A stretch of DNA of 64,000 nt from Cymbomonas tetramitiformis. Taxonomy: Eukaryota > Chlorophyta > Pyramimonadophyceae > Pyramimonadales > Pyramimonadaceae. A program made the translations under genes and the position numbers. Below the pieces are notes generated by a model. That model worked only from the letters and a program-made list of their open reading frames with translations. It had not been told where the DNA came from and ran no database searches. The stretch lies in the NCBI GenBank assembly GCA_001247695.2, contig LGRX02025771.1, forward strand, positions 118,096 through 182,095, written 5' to 3'. Positions 35,201-47,200 of this stretch are shown here, one piece after another; positions within the stretch are counted from its first letter, which is position 1, and each line of letters opens with the position of its first letter.

Positions 35201-38200
35201 CGTGTCTCTGGAGTTTGTTCACTTCTGCCCCCCGAGCTGCGCGAGCCGTCTCGTTTGTGTATGCTTATCCTTGCGACTCCTTTGGCACCCCGTAGCCACA
35301 GTAGACTGCACTATGTACCCACGCCGGGGATCAAAGGATTCAGCACACACTTCGGGACAATCATCCGGATTCTCCGGAGCTCACTCGTGAAGAATGGGAC
35401 CCCCTAAGCTCTCGTTTGTGTGTGTGTGTGTGGTTGTGGTACCCTTCTGACGGGTACAGCCTCTTTGAGTGCGTCGGGGATTCGTCTACGGCTCGCTTTT
35501 TGGGAGTGTCTTGGATTCGTCTGACGCTAGCTCCCTCTCCGTGTACAGTGCTCATGGTTATTACACATGCCGGGGGACTTGTGTTCTTTGACCTTGATAT
35601 GAAGTACTGGCGGATCGCTGTGAACGGGGACGGCCGCCGGGTGGAAGTGGGTTTTGGGAGGCGGTTATCCCTGTGGTGCCATTCTGGCGGGCACTGCCTC
35701 TTGGAGAGCTCGGTAGATTCGGCTGTCGTGCTGCGAGGAGAGGCAGAAGGTGGTGAAGTACACCTTCTGTGTTTTCCCTTGAATTTTGTGGGGAGCACTT
35801 AGGTGCCCGCATGTTTCCTTTTTGACATGGGGTGTCCATGCTGTGTGGTGTGACTGCATTCATGACATAACCATGGACCAACAGGTCCCATCCATCGACC
35901 GGGAGCCACTGGGGGGCATGCCAGCAGGGTCCGCTTACTCCGTAACCCAGAGACCAACAGTTGTTTGGCGACGATCCGTCACATCGTATCATCTTTCCAT
36001 GCTGCTTTGCATTTGGGTTGGGAATGTGTATGCGTTTGTGGTATCTTGTCACGGCCCCGCCCTGCTCTTGATTTGCTTTTCACATCCACTGGGATGATGA
36101 TGGGCTGGCTTTTGTTGGCCGATCTCATGCCGTTCAGTGTGTGTGGTTGTGGCGACATCCGTCGACCGTGAGCCACTGGGGGGCATGCCAGCAGGGTCCG
36201 CTTACTCCGTAACCCTGGGACCAACAATTGTTGGGCGATGATCGGTCACATCGTATCATATTTCCATGCTGCTTTGCATCTGGGTTGGGAATGTGTATGA
36301 GTTGGTGGCATCTTGTCACGGCCCCGCCCTGCTCCTGATTTGCTTCTCACATCCACTGGGATGATGGTGGGCTGGGTTTTGTCGGCTGATCTCATGCCAT
36401 TCAGTGTGTGGTTGTGGCGGTCCCTGCCTGGCGGGCAGTGCCTCTTCGGGGGAGTACCAGACTAGTCTGGAACTTGCTCTCCCAACTGTCTGGTACTTCA
36501 TGGCTGGTTCACCTGCTGGGGGACTGGTGACGATGTGAGGTGCGGGCACCTCGTTGTGAATGGGGACGACCACTGGATGGATGTGGGTGCTGGGGTGTGG
36601 CTGTCGCTGTGGTACATACCTTTCTGGCGGGTGCTGCCTCTTGAGGAATAAATCAGACTAGTGCCATTCAATGTATACTACACGCATGCCATTCAATGTA
36701 TGGTATCTGGCGGGTGCTGCCTCTTGAGGAATGGAGCAGACTAGTCTGCTCTCTCTCTGCAAGGAGAGGCAGGTTGGGGTGGCCGCCTCACTCTGTGTCC
36801 TCCCTTGATCTCTGCGAGGAGCGCCTCGGTACAAGCTTCTGGTTCATGCTTTCATGCAATTGATTTGCATTCATCGACCAACAGGTTCCATCCATTCATC
36901 GACTGTAAAGACACCGGGGGGCATGCCGGCAGGATTCACTCACTCCGATACCCGGGATTCAGCACGCATTGAGTTGCGTGAAGTTGCGCAGTCTCGCGTG
37001 TTCGGCAGTGATTGGTACATACATACATCCATACATACATCCACCCATGCTGCTTTGCATTGGTTAAGAGGTGTGTGTGTCGGTGGTATCTTGGCACTGC
37101 CCTGCCGGCCTGACCGTTCCCGTAATGGGGACATGCAGGGGGCATGCAGGGGGCATGCCGTGAAGTGCTGGGGGCATACTCGGGGCATGGGGGCATACCG
37201 GGGCATGCTGTGAAGTGTTGGGGGTGCTGGGGGCATGTACTGGGGGCATACTGGGGGCATGCTGGGGGCATACCGGGGCATGTTGTGAAGTATTGGGGGC
37301 ATGCTGGGGGCATGCTGGGGGCATGTTGTGAAGTGCTGGGGGCATGCTGGGGGCATGCAGTGAAGTGCTGGGGGCATACTGGGGGCATGCATTTGCTGTG
37401 CTCGGACCCTTATCAGACTTAGCCTTAGTCATGGCCTTAACAGCCGCCACCTTGCTGAAGGCGCTGTGGAGCTGGAGTCCGGCTTCTTCTTTTTGCTGTC
37501 GGGATGTACGAGGGCCAGGTACCTGTAAATTACACTGCGAGTGTCAAGCATGGTAAATTTGGACAATGCATGAATGCATGTAATGTTCAGCGGTAAGATT
37601 GCATCTGCGGACGGATTTTCAACTTTGTGATAGCGGAGCTGATCAGCGGTTGCGGTGCCGCAGGCGGCGAGAGAGCGTGTGGCTGCGATGGAGGCAGAGG
37701 TGAAGGAGATGGAGCAGGCGCTTGCCCAGCAGTACCAAGCACGGGGTGTTGCGGAGGAGACCTCTTCCGCCTCGGAGCTCGAGGTGCAAAAGCTGGAGCA
37801 ACAGCTGGAGCGCGCCACGGAGGAAGTGCAGCTGGCACGGGCGGAGGGGGGGGCGGTCGGGGCCAAAGCCGAGATGCTGGAGGCGTCCGTGCAAGCGCTG
37901 CGGCTGGAGCTTTCAGCTCATATCGAGGCGGAGCGCCTCGCACAACGGGCGGTCGGGGCCCTGGAGTCTCGACTCGAGGCGGAGGAGGCAAAGCGACATC
38001 AAGCAGAGGATGCGCTGACGGAGGGGCTAAAGAACGAGGCGCGGAAGCAAGCGGAGGCTCTGGAGGTGGCGGAGGAGGAAGTTGCCAAGGAGCGAGCCGC
38101 GCGGGCAGAGCTCGAGCAGGTGCATGCGGCGAGCACGACCTCGCAGAGGACCCTCCCTCCCGGTCCGTGGCACAGGTGTTGACGTGGCGCATCGTCACAA

Positions 38201-41200
38201 TGCGGATGCGGCCCTGTGGCTTTGGCGTGGACGCTCGGTGTCCGATATCCCAAAGCTCCCAAATGCCCCCTATAGCAGACAGCATCCCCCCAGCCACAGC
38301 CCGCCTGCCCTGTGATTTGCTTGCCCCGGTTTCGACTGGATCTGCTTGTCACAAGTGACGTGGACGCCGTGTTCCGGTTCCGGGAGGTCCAGCCAGTGAG
38401 TGAGTGAGTGAGTGTTTCGAGGGGCGCCGCCGAGTAACCGCAGGGTGGGCCTCTGTGTGGGGAAGGCGCGGCGCTTGTTGTTACTGGGCCCAGAACTGAG
38501 GGCACGGGTGCTTGGGGATGACCGCCGCAGGAGGCGCGGCGGATTGAGGAGCTCCGTCAGCGAGTCGAGGCGGAGGCAACGGAGGAGAAGCTGGTGGGGC
38601 AGTGCCTGGAGGCCACGCTCCGGGAGGAGACCGCCTTGAGGGCAGCTGCGGCTGAGCAGGTGGCTAGGCAGCAGGCGGAGGTGGAGCAGATAAAGGGGAA
38701 GCTGGACGCAGCGCAGACGGAGCGTGATGCGGCGGAGGCGGAGCTCGCGGAGCTACGGGCCGCGCGCGAGCTGGCAGACGGGGAACTCAAGGCGCGATCT
38801 GAGGAGCTCCAGGCCTCGCAGGAGGCGCTGACTCGGACGCAGCGGGAAGCGGAGGAAGCTGCGGGGCGCCTGGAGAGCCAGCTGGCGGCAAGTCACGAGG
38901 AGGGAGTGCAGCTCAGAACGGAGCTGGAGGAGGCGAAGCACTCCACGGAAGAGCTGGAGGTAGAGCTGGTGGAGGCTGCGGACTCGATGCAGCAGTTGCG
39001 GGTGAAGCTGGAGGAGAGCCGGGAGATGTGCCACCTTCTGGAGGAGAACTTCGTGGAGGAGGGTCGGCGCGCCGAGCAGCTCGAGACGGAGGTGAACGAG
39101 AAAGACGTGGCGTGCGAGGAAGCTGCAATGCAGGTGATGTGGCATCAGGCTTTGTGTGTAATCTGAAGCACCAACGCGGACAACCGGAGTTTCCAGGCGC
39201 TAGGTGCCGGACTTGGCTCGCCGGATACGGGGGCGGCCAGGCATGACCCTTCGACAGATCGATCATTGTCGGCAATTTTCCGGCCTACGCCTCGAGCGGG
39301 AGAGCCCTCAGAAAGCCGCGTGGTCCGGGCATTCTGCGGCTCGGTGAGTGAGGAAGTTGGGCGAGTGCGCAGGAGCCTCTTCCTTCGGGTTTTTTTTTTT
39401 AATTCCACCAGAACGGCCGAGATCCTGTCTGCCAGAGATCGGCTTTATCCCCGCACTCGGCGCTTCCTGACGCGCCGATGAGTGCCGGCTGCGTCGCCAC
39501 AAGCTCTCGGCTGCTTCAGCGCTCTTGACGCCCTGCTCGGTTGGGGCGTGTGCAGATGGAGGAGCACATCTCACGGAGAAGCCGGCTCGAGATGGAGCTG
39601 GCCGCTGCTCGTGAGCTCGCCGCTCGTCACGAGGAAGAGTCAAAGCAGGCGGCTGCGCAATCCGCAGAGTTGCAGCAGGGGATCGTGAAGCGGGAGGGGG
39701 ACGCGCAGCAGATGCGGGAGGAGCTCAGAGAACGGCTGGGCGAGATGAAGCGACTCGAAGAAGAGCTGGCTGCAAGTAAGGAGGCCAGCGCGACGCTGGA
39801 AGGGTGTGCAGAGGAATGTGCAGGGATCAAGGCGGAGCTGAAGACCGAGACCGGCCGAAGCACATGGCTGGAGGCGGGGCTGGCGGAGGCCCGAGACCGG
39901 AGCGCGCAGCTTGAGGCTTCGCTCACGGAGATGGCGGACGATTGCGCACAGGTGCGGACCCCCCTCCGGCATCCCTCAGGGCGCCCCAATGCTCTCTCCG
40001 TCCCCTTCCCCCCGCTCGCCCCAGGTCAGTATCCTCCATTGCCTGTTGCACCTGAGGGCTCGCCATGCACAACAGCTGGGGGCGCCATGCACAACAGCTG
40101 GGGGCGCCATGCACAACAGCTGGGGGCGCCATGCACAACAGCTGGAGTGTGAGAGGGCCATGCTGCCGCCTCCCGCTAGTTGCAGCGCCCCGTCCACCCT
40201 GGCCTTGAGTCCCTCCGCGCAGCAGGTTGCTCCGGATGACCCCCACGAGTGAGGGCGCCTTGCTTCCTGGGGTCCACCCAGCTCCGCCCTGCTTGGAGGA
40301 CCGAGGCCGGCTGGCAGATGCTGGCACCGGCAGCGCCCATCTGGCGGTGGCCACGCCTGTAGTCAAGGCATGCCTGCGTGACGTGCCTGCTGCATCGGAC
40401 ACGGCTCTGAGACAAAGCAGCGCTGGCAAGCGTCCATTCACCTTTGGCTCGGGTACTCGAGCGACTCCCATCTGTGCTTTCCTCCAGTGGCAGGTCTCTC
40501 TCCCCATCCCTTGGAGGGTTCAGCGTGGCTAGAGTCAAGGCGGTGGTGGGGGAGGGGGCTCTGGCGGCGGTGCAGCTCGAGGCCGAGCTGCTTAAGAAGT
40601 GCAATCGCTGCCAGCAGCTGGAGGAGGAGGCCGTCGAGCGTCAGGAGAAAGGGTCGGCGCTGGAGGAGGAGGCGGAGGTGAAGGTTGGGGAGATGCGCGA
40701 GATGCTGGAGATGCGGCTGGCGGAGTCGCGGAGCTTGGAGCAGCAGCTGGCGGCCAAGACGGAGGACTGGATGCAGCTGGAGCGTCTCATGGACGAGAAG
40801 TCGGAGAGGTGCCAGCAGCTGCAGAGCAGCCTGGCGGCGAAGAGCGACCGGTGCATCGAGCTGGAGGGTGACCTGGCAAGCACCAGCGCGAAGCTACAAG
40901 TGCAGGAGTCGGAGTGCCGGGGCGGTGAGGAGGCCCTGGGGGTGCTGCAGGCAGATCTTGTGGAGAAGGCAAAGACCTGTGTGGAGCAGCAGGTGGCGCC
41001 CGCACCGCATGTGCCATCTTTGACGTGCAAGGCAGCCGGCCTAGCTGAGCAGGCCCTCGTGCCGCCCGTAGCACGCCGCGGCGCCTCTGAAATGCCTCGA
41101 GCTCGTCTGTGTCCGTTACGAGCCACCGAGGCGCAGTGTGAGCTGTACGCATGAGAGCGATTGGCAGATAGATGTCCTGCTGAGAGTCCGGCCGCGCTCG

Positions 41201-44200
41201 ATGCAGGCGGAGCTTTCTCGGCAGACGGCCCGTTGCTCGGCGCTGGAGGCGGAGCTGAAGGAGGCGGCGCAGGTACAGCTGACCAGCAAGGAGGCATTAG
41301 AAGTGCGGCTGACGCAGGCAGCAGAGGCGCAGGCGGCGGCGGAGCGGCAGCAGGCAGCGCGGCTCGGCCAGCTGGAGAATGACGTGGCACGTGAGCGGCG
41401 CGCGCAGGAGGTGCTCACAGAGAAGCTGGAAGCAAGCAGCGCGCAGTGCCGGGCGCTTGTGACGCAGATGGAATCGGCGGATGCGCGGTGTCAGGCGCTG
41501 GAGGGAGACGTGGAACGCGAGGTGCGGCTGCGGCATAGCCTCGAGGTGGAGCTGGCGCAGGGCAGCAAGGAAAGGGAGGTGCTGGGGTGCGCCCTGGCGG
41601 CCAAGCGCGACATTTGCGACAAGCTCGAGGCGGCCGCAGCCGGGCACGTGAAAAAGCAGAAGGAGGATGCCGCGGAGCAGGTGCGCTCGCAGCCCTCCCT
41701 GCGCGCAAGCGCAACAGCTCGGGCCCTTTTCGTGCACCTTCTCGGTTGTGCCAAAATACGCAGCGCAGGAAAGGCTCAGGGCCCTGACAGCGTTAGCTGA
41801 CACCATGGCAGCGCAGGGTTGGCACCATGGCACCATGGCAGCGCAGGATTGGCAGCGCAGGATTTGACATGGCAGCGCAGGACATTGGCAGGCTGACATC
41901 ATTGGCACATCATGGCGCGCAGGGTTGGCTGACACCATGGCAGCGCAGGATTGGCTGACACCATGGCAGCGCAGGATAGAGGCTGACACCATGGATATTG
42001 GCATCTGTATCAAGAGGCATCGCCGCGCCGCTTCTGACTCTGCGCAAGGGACGCCTCGCCCTTGTGGAGAGACTGAGGCGCAGGGGGCGGCACAGAGCGC
42101 GGCGAAGAAGCGGGCAGAGCAGTTGGTCCAGAAGTACCAGGAGCGGGGCGACACTCTTGAGATGGCACTGAAGGTGGAGCGTGGCGAGGGCGAGCGGCTC
42201 CAATCGCAGTTGCAGGAGGCACAGACCAAACTGAGCGACTCCCGGGGCCAGGAGCAGGAGCTTGCCTGGCGGTGCGGCGAGCTGCAGGAGTCCCTGGAGC
42301 AGGCCCAATCAAAAATGCGGGGTGCACAGCTTGCACAGCAGCAGGAGTTGTCCCAGGAGCTGGAGGCGGCGGAGGCGCATAGTGATGCCCTGGCAGCGGA
42401 GCGGGTCGAGAGCGAGAGCCGCACCGCGCAGCTGGAGGTACAGCTGCAGGAGCGCTCGGCGGCCCTGCAGGAGCTCAAGGTGGAGCTGAAGAAGAAGGCA
42501 GCGGAGGCCGCCGCAGCAGGAGGCAAGGTGAAGCGAGCTGAGCAAGCGTTTGAGGATGAGGCAAAAGGCCGGGAGGCGGCGGAGGCGGATCTGAAGGACG
42601 AGCGCAAGCGAGCCGCGCAGCATATTCAGCGATGTAATCAAGTCGAGCTGCAGGTGGCGGCAGCATATGAGGTGCGATCCCGAGGTGCTTGCTCAGCAGC
42701 CGGTGCACAGATAAGCGTGCGCGGCTTGGCTTCAGGCCGAGGGTGAGGGTTGTTTCTAGGGTTTAGGGTTGTTGGGATTCCATTTAGCCCGTTTGGGCGT
42801 ATGACCAAGGGTGAGGGTTGCTTCTAGGGTTTAGGGCTTCAACGGTTTCAAGGGATTAGGGCTTCTGGGCTTCTAGTCAGGCCGCTTGTTGTGAGGCCGA
42901 GGGTGAGGGTGGATAAAAGGGTTTAGGACTTTCATTAGGGTTTCATTTAGGGGTGGCACTACTAGACCTTCTAAGAGCGGCCCATGGTGTAGCCAATGTA
43001 GCTGGAACGTAACCTTCAAAAACACGCAACACGATCCACGCAAATAGCCAACCAGGTCCACAAGCTCGGAGACGTCCGAGGATGCATACACCGACCTCAG
43101 AACAACTGATGCCTACACCGCAACCATCACGGCACGATCGCACACATCACCATTCGTCGTCGCGGTATGCACAAACGGATAAATCTCCAGGACACACAAG
43201 CACCTGAAGGGAGGTCTATAGAAGTGATTCATGGAAGAGGTAAATTACGTGAGGTCAACGAATGTACTGGCCGGCACGGGGCGAACAAGCCCAACAACAA
43301 TGCCATCATCTTGCAAGTCATCCAGCCTAGGCAAGCAGCATGGGCTCCCCCTTCGCCTATACACGTCTACATGAGTCCCCCGATTCGAAAGCCTTAACAT
43401 TAGAACTGTTGCGTATTTACGAATGGAGTAAACGGTCAACTTGTAATTCGCGGATTATTCAAGGCGACATTGTGCACGCTTGCAAGGAGGTTTCGAGCGT
43501 GCCACCGACTTGCCTCCGAATGTACTCGCGGAGGCTTTGCGGATCCATCAGGGTGGGCTCCATCCGACCATGCGACCTCTATGGTATAAACGTAGAGGTG
43601 CCGAAAGATGGCAAGTGTGTCATCTGGGCAACGACCGTGGCCACAAGCGCCACGTGGACTAAGCGTGAGCTCAACATCAACGTGTCGGACGTGGCCCAGG
43701 CAGTTGGGTGGTGTCCGCGACAAGCAGGCATCACTCGTGACCAAAAGAGCATGTTGTGTGGCCTGCGCCAATGCCGGTGGGCGTTCTTGGTGAACAACAA
43801 GTTCATCGTTTACTCCATTCGTAAATACGCAACAGTTCTAATGTTAAGGCTTTCGAATCGGGGGACCCATGTAGACGTGTATAGGCGAAGGGGGAGCCCA
43901 TGCTGCTTGCCTAGGCTGGATGACTTGCAAGATGATGGCATTGTTGTTGGGCTTGTTCGCCCCGTGCCGGCCAGTACATTCGTTGACCTCACGTAATTTA
44001 CCTCTTCCATGAATCACTTCTATAGACCTCCCTTCAGGTGCTTGTGTGTCCTGGAGATTTATCCGTTTGTGCATACCGCGACGACGAATGGTGATGTGCG
44101 CGTTCGTGCCGTGATGATTGTGGTGTAGGCATCAGTTGTTCTGAGGTCGGTGTATGCATCCTCGGACGTCTCCGAGCTTGTGGACCTGGTTGGGTATTTG

Positions 44201-47200
44201 CGTGGATCGTGTCACACGTTCTGTAGGTTACGATCCAGCTCCGTGGTCGTAGCCTACAATCCAGAACGTCTGTAGGTTATGACTTATGGCATAGGGTTTT
44301 TGGCTTTGCTTGGAGGTGGGAGGCTGTAATCGGTATACCACTACTGATGAGTGCCTGCTGTGTTTTCGGCAGCTGTGGGTGGAATGCTGATTGGGGGTGT
44401 GCGTGGCGCATCGGCGAGGGTGCGCCGGGTTAAGCAGGGCTGGGAGGCAGCTAAGCGAACCCTGCGGGAGGAGCGGCAGGCGGCACAAGAGGAGTCCCGA
44501 GAAGCGGTGGAGGTGCAGAGCGTGCTGCGCAAACAGCTGCTGCGGAGCGAAGCATCGCAGCAGATGGAGATGGAGGCCGAGGTGGAGAGGGAGCGAGCCC
44601 TGCGGCGGAGTGTGGAGAAGCGGATGCGGGCGGCGGAGGAGGAGTGCGGCGAAGCGGAGAGCCTCGTGAGCGCAGAGCGGCAGCGCGTGGTGCACCTCGA
44701 GAAAAGCCTGGAGCAGCAGCGCACTGCCGGAGAGAACGCGCAGGAGCTGGAGCGTGCCCGGTGAGTTGGCGCCGCCCTGGCGGGCTCCGGGATGCTACGT
44801 CACGGCCCCGCCGTGCTCTTCCTGTTTGGGGTACTTGCCTTCTATCGGCGTGTCTCTAGCCACGCAGCGTGTCAGTCCACTGTGTATCGAGCTTTTGTGA
44901 TCTCAGAGCCTCATCGTGGAGGAAGGAAATCCCATTGGGAGCGTCATCATGGAGCAAGGAAATGTGACAACACGCTGCCCTCCGGTCAGGCAGTGAACCA
45001 CGCGTTGACCGCCTTGGAGATCGTCTGCTCGCGTTTGTGTGCCCTTGCTGCCGCGCTCTGCGGAGGGCCCGTCAGCGCTCCCTCAGCACAAACCCGTCCA
45101 TTGAGGGATGCACTTCGGCGTGTATCTTCACGCACGCAGCGCTTGTTTTGGCGACTTCGGGGGACCGTTGATTTCTCCTTAGCAGTGCGCCTTCATCTTG
45201 GTACCCAGATATGTGAGGATGAATGCAGGGTTCGGGAGCTGAAGACGGAGCTCCAGGAAGTGAGCCAGTCCGCGGTGAAGCTTGCAGCCGAGGTGGAGAG
45301 GCAGGTGCGGGCTATAGTGCGCCCATCTCTCTACATGAACGAGTCAGGAAATGCCGGTTGAAGCCAATTGCTCGTTCATGGCCAATGAGGCGCGGTGCGC
45401 TGAAGCCATAGGCTCACTCGCAGCCAATAAGGGACTTTCTTCGGAAGCCGATGGCGCAGTGACACAGCCGCCGAGGTGTGAGGCGCTCTGTGCGGGAGTG
45501 ATGAGCGAGGCGCCGGAGTTCCGCGCAAACTCTTCTGGGATTCGGAGGACGCGCTTTGGCGACTCCTTCGGGCGAGGGCCGCGCGTAGCTCTCTTTGGAG
45601 CATCGCACTCTGCGAGCGCCGAGCAAAGCGCAGGGTCTGCTCTAGCATGCCCCCCTCCATCGTTTGCCTCGGCTCACCAAGGTTGTTCGGTCTGGCTGCT
45701 GGGACAGGAGGCGAGCTGGCGGGTGTTAAACACAGAGCTGGCAGAGCAGCACATCCGGTGCACCACGGCAGAGAAGCAGCTGGCGGCAGAGCGCGTGGCA
45801 ACGGCGTCCGTGCGGTCTACAGGGCTGAGCCTGGAGGCGGAGGCGGTGGGGCACATGCAGCGGTGCAAGCTGCTGGAGGATGAGATGCTCGTGGACTCCG
45901 CAAAGAAGCGCCAGCTGGAGGCGGTGGCGGCAGAGACAGGCAGGCGGCAGGCAGAGCTGGAGGCAGCACTGGAGGCGCAGGTGGAGCAGTACCACAAGGC
46001 CAAGGAGGACGCGGAGAGCCACCAGGCTGCGCGCGAGCACCTCCAGTCCAGGCTTGAGACCCTTCAGCACGCCGTGGAGGTGGCTGTCCCTCTCTCAGGC
46101 ACCGTGGGCATGCTTGCGGTGACACATGGGCATGCTTGCGGTGACACGAGGGCATGCTTGCGGTGACACGAGGGCATGCTTGCGGTGACACGTGGGTATG
46201 CTTGCGGTGACACCGGACGTTCGAGAGCAGCTGCGTGCACCCTCCGGGATGGCTCCAGCGGCGCCACCATGTGCTCAGCGTGTCTGGGTTGCCTAAGGGA
46301 AAGGTATCACCGAACGGATAACCATTTAGGATCAACCCAGACTCGAGGCCTGTCCGGGGGGATTGCCCGGGTATTATTTGAGGCCATTAGGAGCAGCCAG
46401 GCGGCGAAGAGGATGTTCGGTCACCCAGGTCACGGGAACTCGGCTGAGCCTCCCGCGTGGAAGGTATTGGGGGGTATTTAGATCCTCCGGGAGGCAGCGG
46501 TGCTTGGCGGGGGGGAGTCTGACGGGGGCCGCCGCTCCGCAGGACACGGCGGTGCGCGCCACGCCTGTGCGTGCTCCCCGCGCCCAATCACCGAGCCCAA
46601 GTGCATCGAGGAAGAGTCTCGGGACGAGCGCCATGCAGCCACTTGCGCGGGATGTGCCTTCGAAGGTGAGGTGGCAGGACTGCGCAAGGTGTCCCTCTGA
46701 GCCATGTATCGGGGCGCCACAGCAGCGATGCGGTTCAGTGCGCGCCGTGCGCTGCAGCGTCGCGGGTGAGCATGCTTCCCCGAGGCGGTGCTTGAACGAG
46801 AGAGCGCATGGCGATGGGAACTGGCGATGAGTGCCGGCCAATCCCAGACCGTCGGATTGTCGGTGCGCTGGCCCGATGATCTACGGTGTGTGCCCTGCGA
46901 CAGGTGGTGGATGTGCTGAAGACCGCGGCGAAGGAACGGGGCATGGAGACAGACTGGTGCCTCAAGCTCACAGAGAAGGTGCTGGAGGTGAGGAGAGCTC
47001 CTGCCTGCTGCCCCGCCCCGGCGCGTGCAACTGACCAGCACGCCCTGGGCCCGCTGGTATCCATGCTGGCGCCTATGTTCGGAAATGCTGTGCTGCTTGA
47101 TTTCAAATGGCAGATTCTCTCCAGGGGCGACCAATCGACGGCCTCCGCGGACCGTGCACGCAGCTGCCAGCAGTGCCGAAGCGCTCGCCCTGGCAGTGCA

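Larger units (their letters stand above)
34678..37663 (+). other. Large repeat-rich intron of the coiled-coil gene
   Basis: No coding exon is recognised in this 3-kb intron. It contains two copies of the dispersed repeat (about 35005-35090 and 35255-35400), a 267-bp tandem repeat and a G-rich array (37130-37395), described separately. Confidence 0.55.

Noticed and set aside
36936..37392. Met/Pro/Ala/Cys-rich minus-strand frames
   Set aside because: Artefact of the ggggcatgctg minisatellite.
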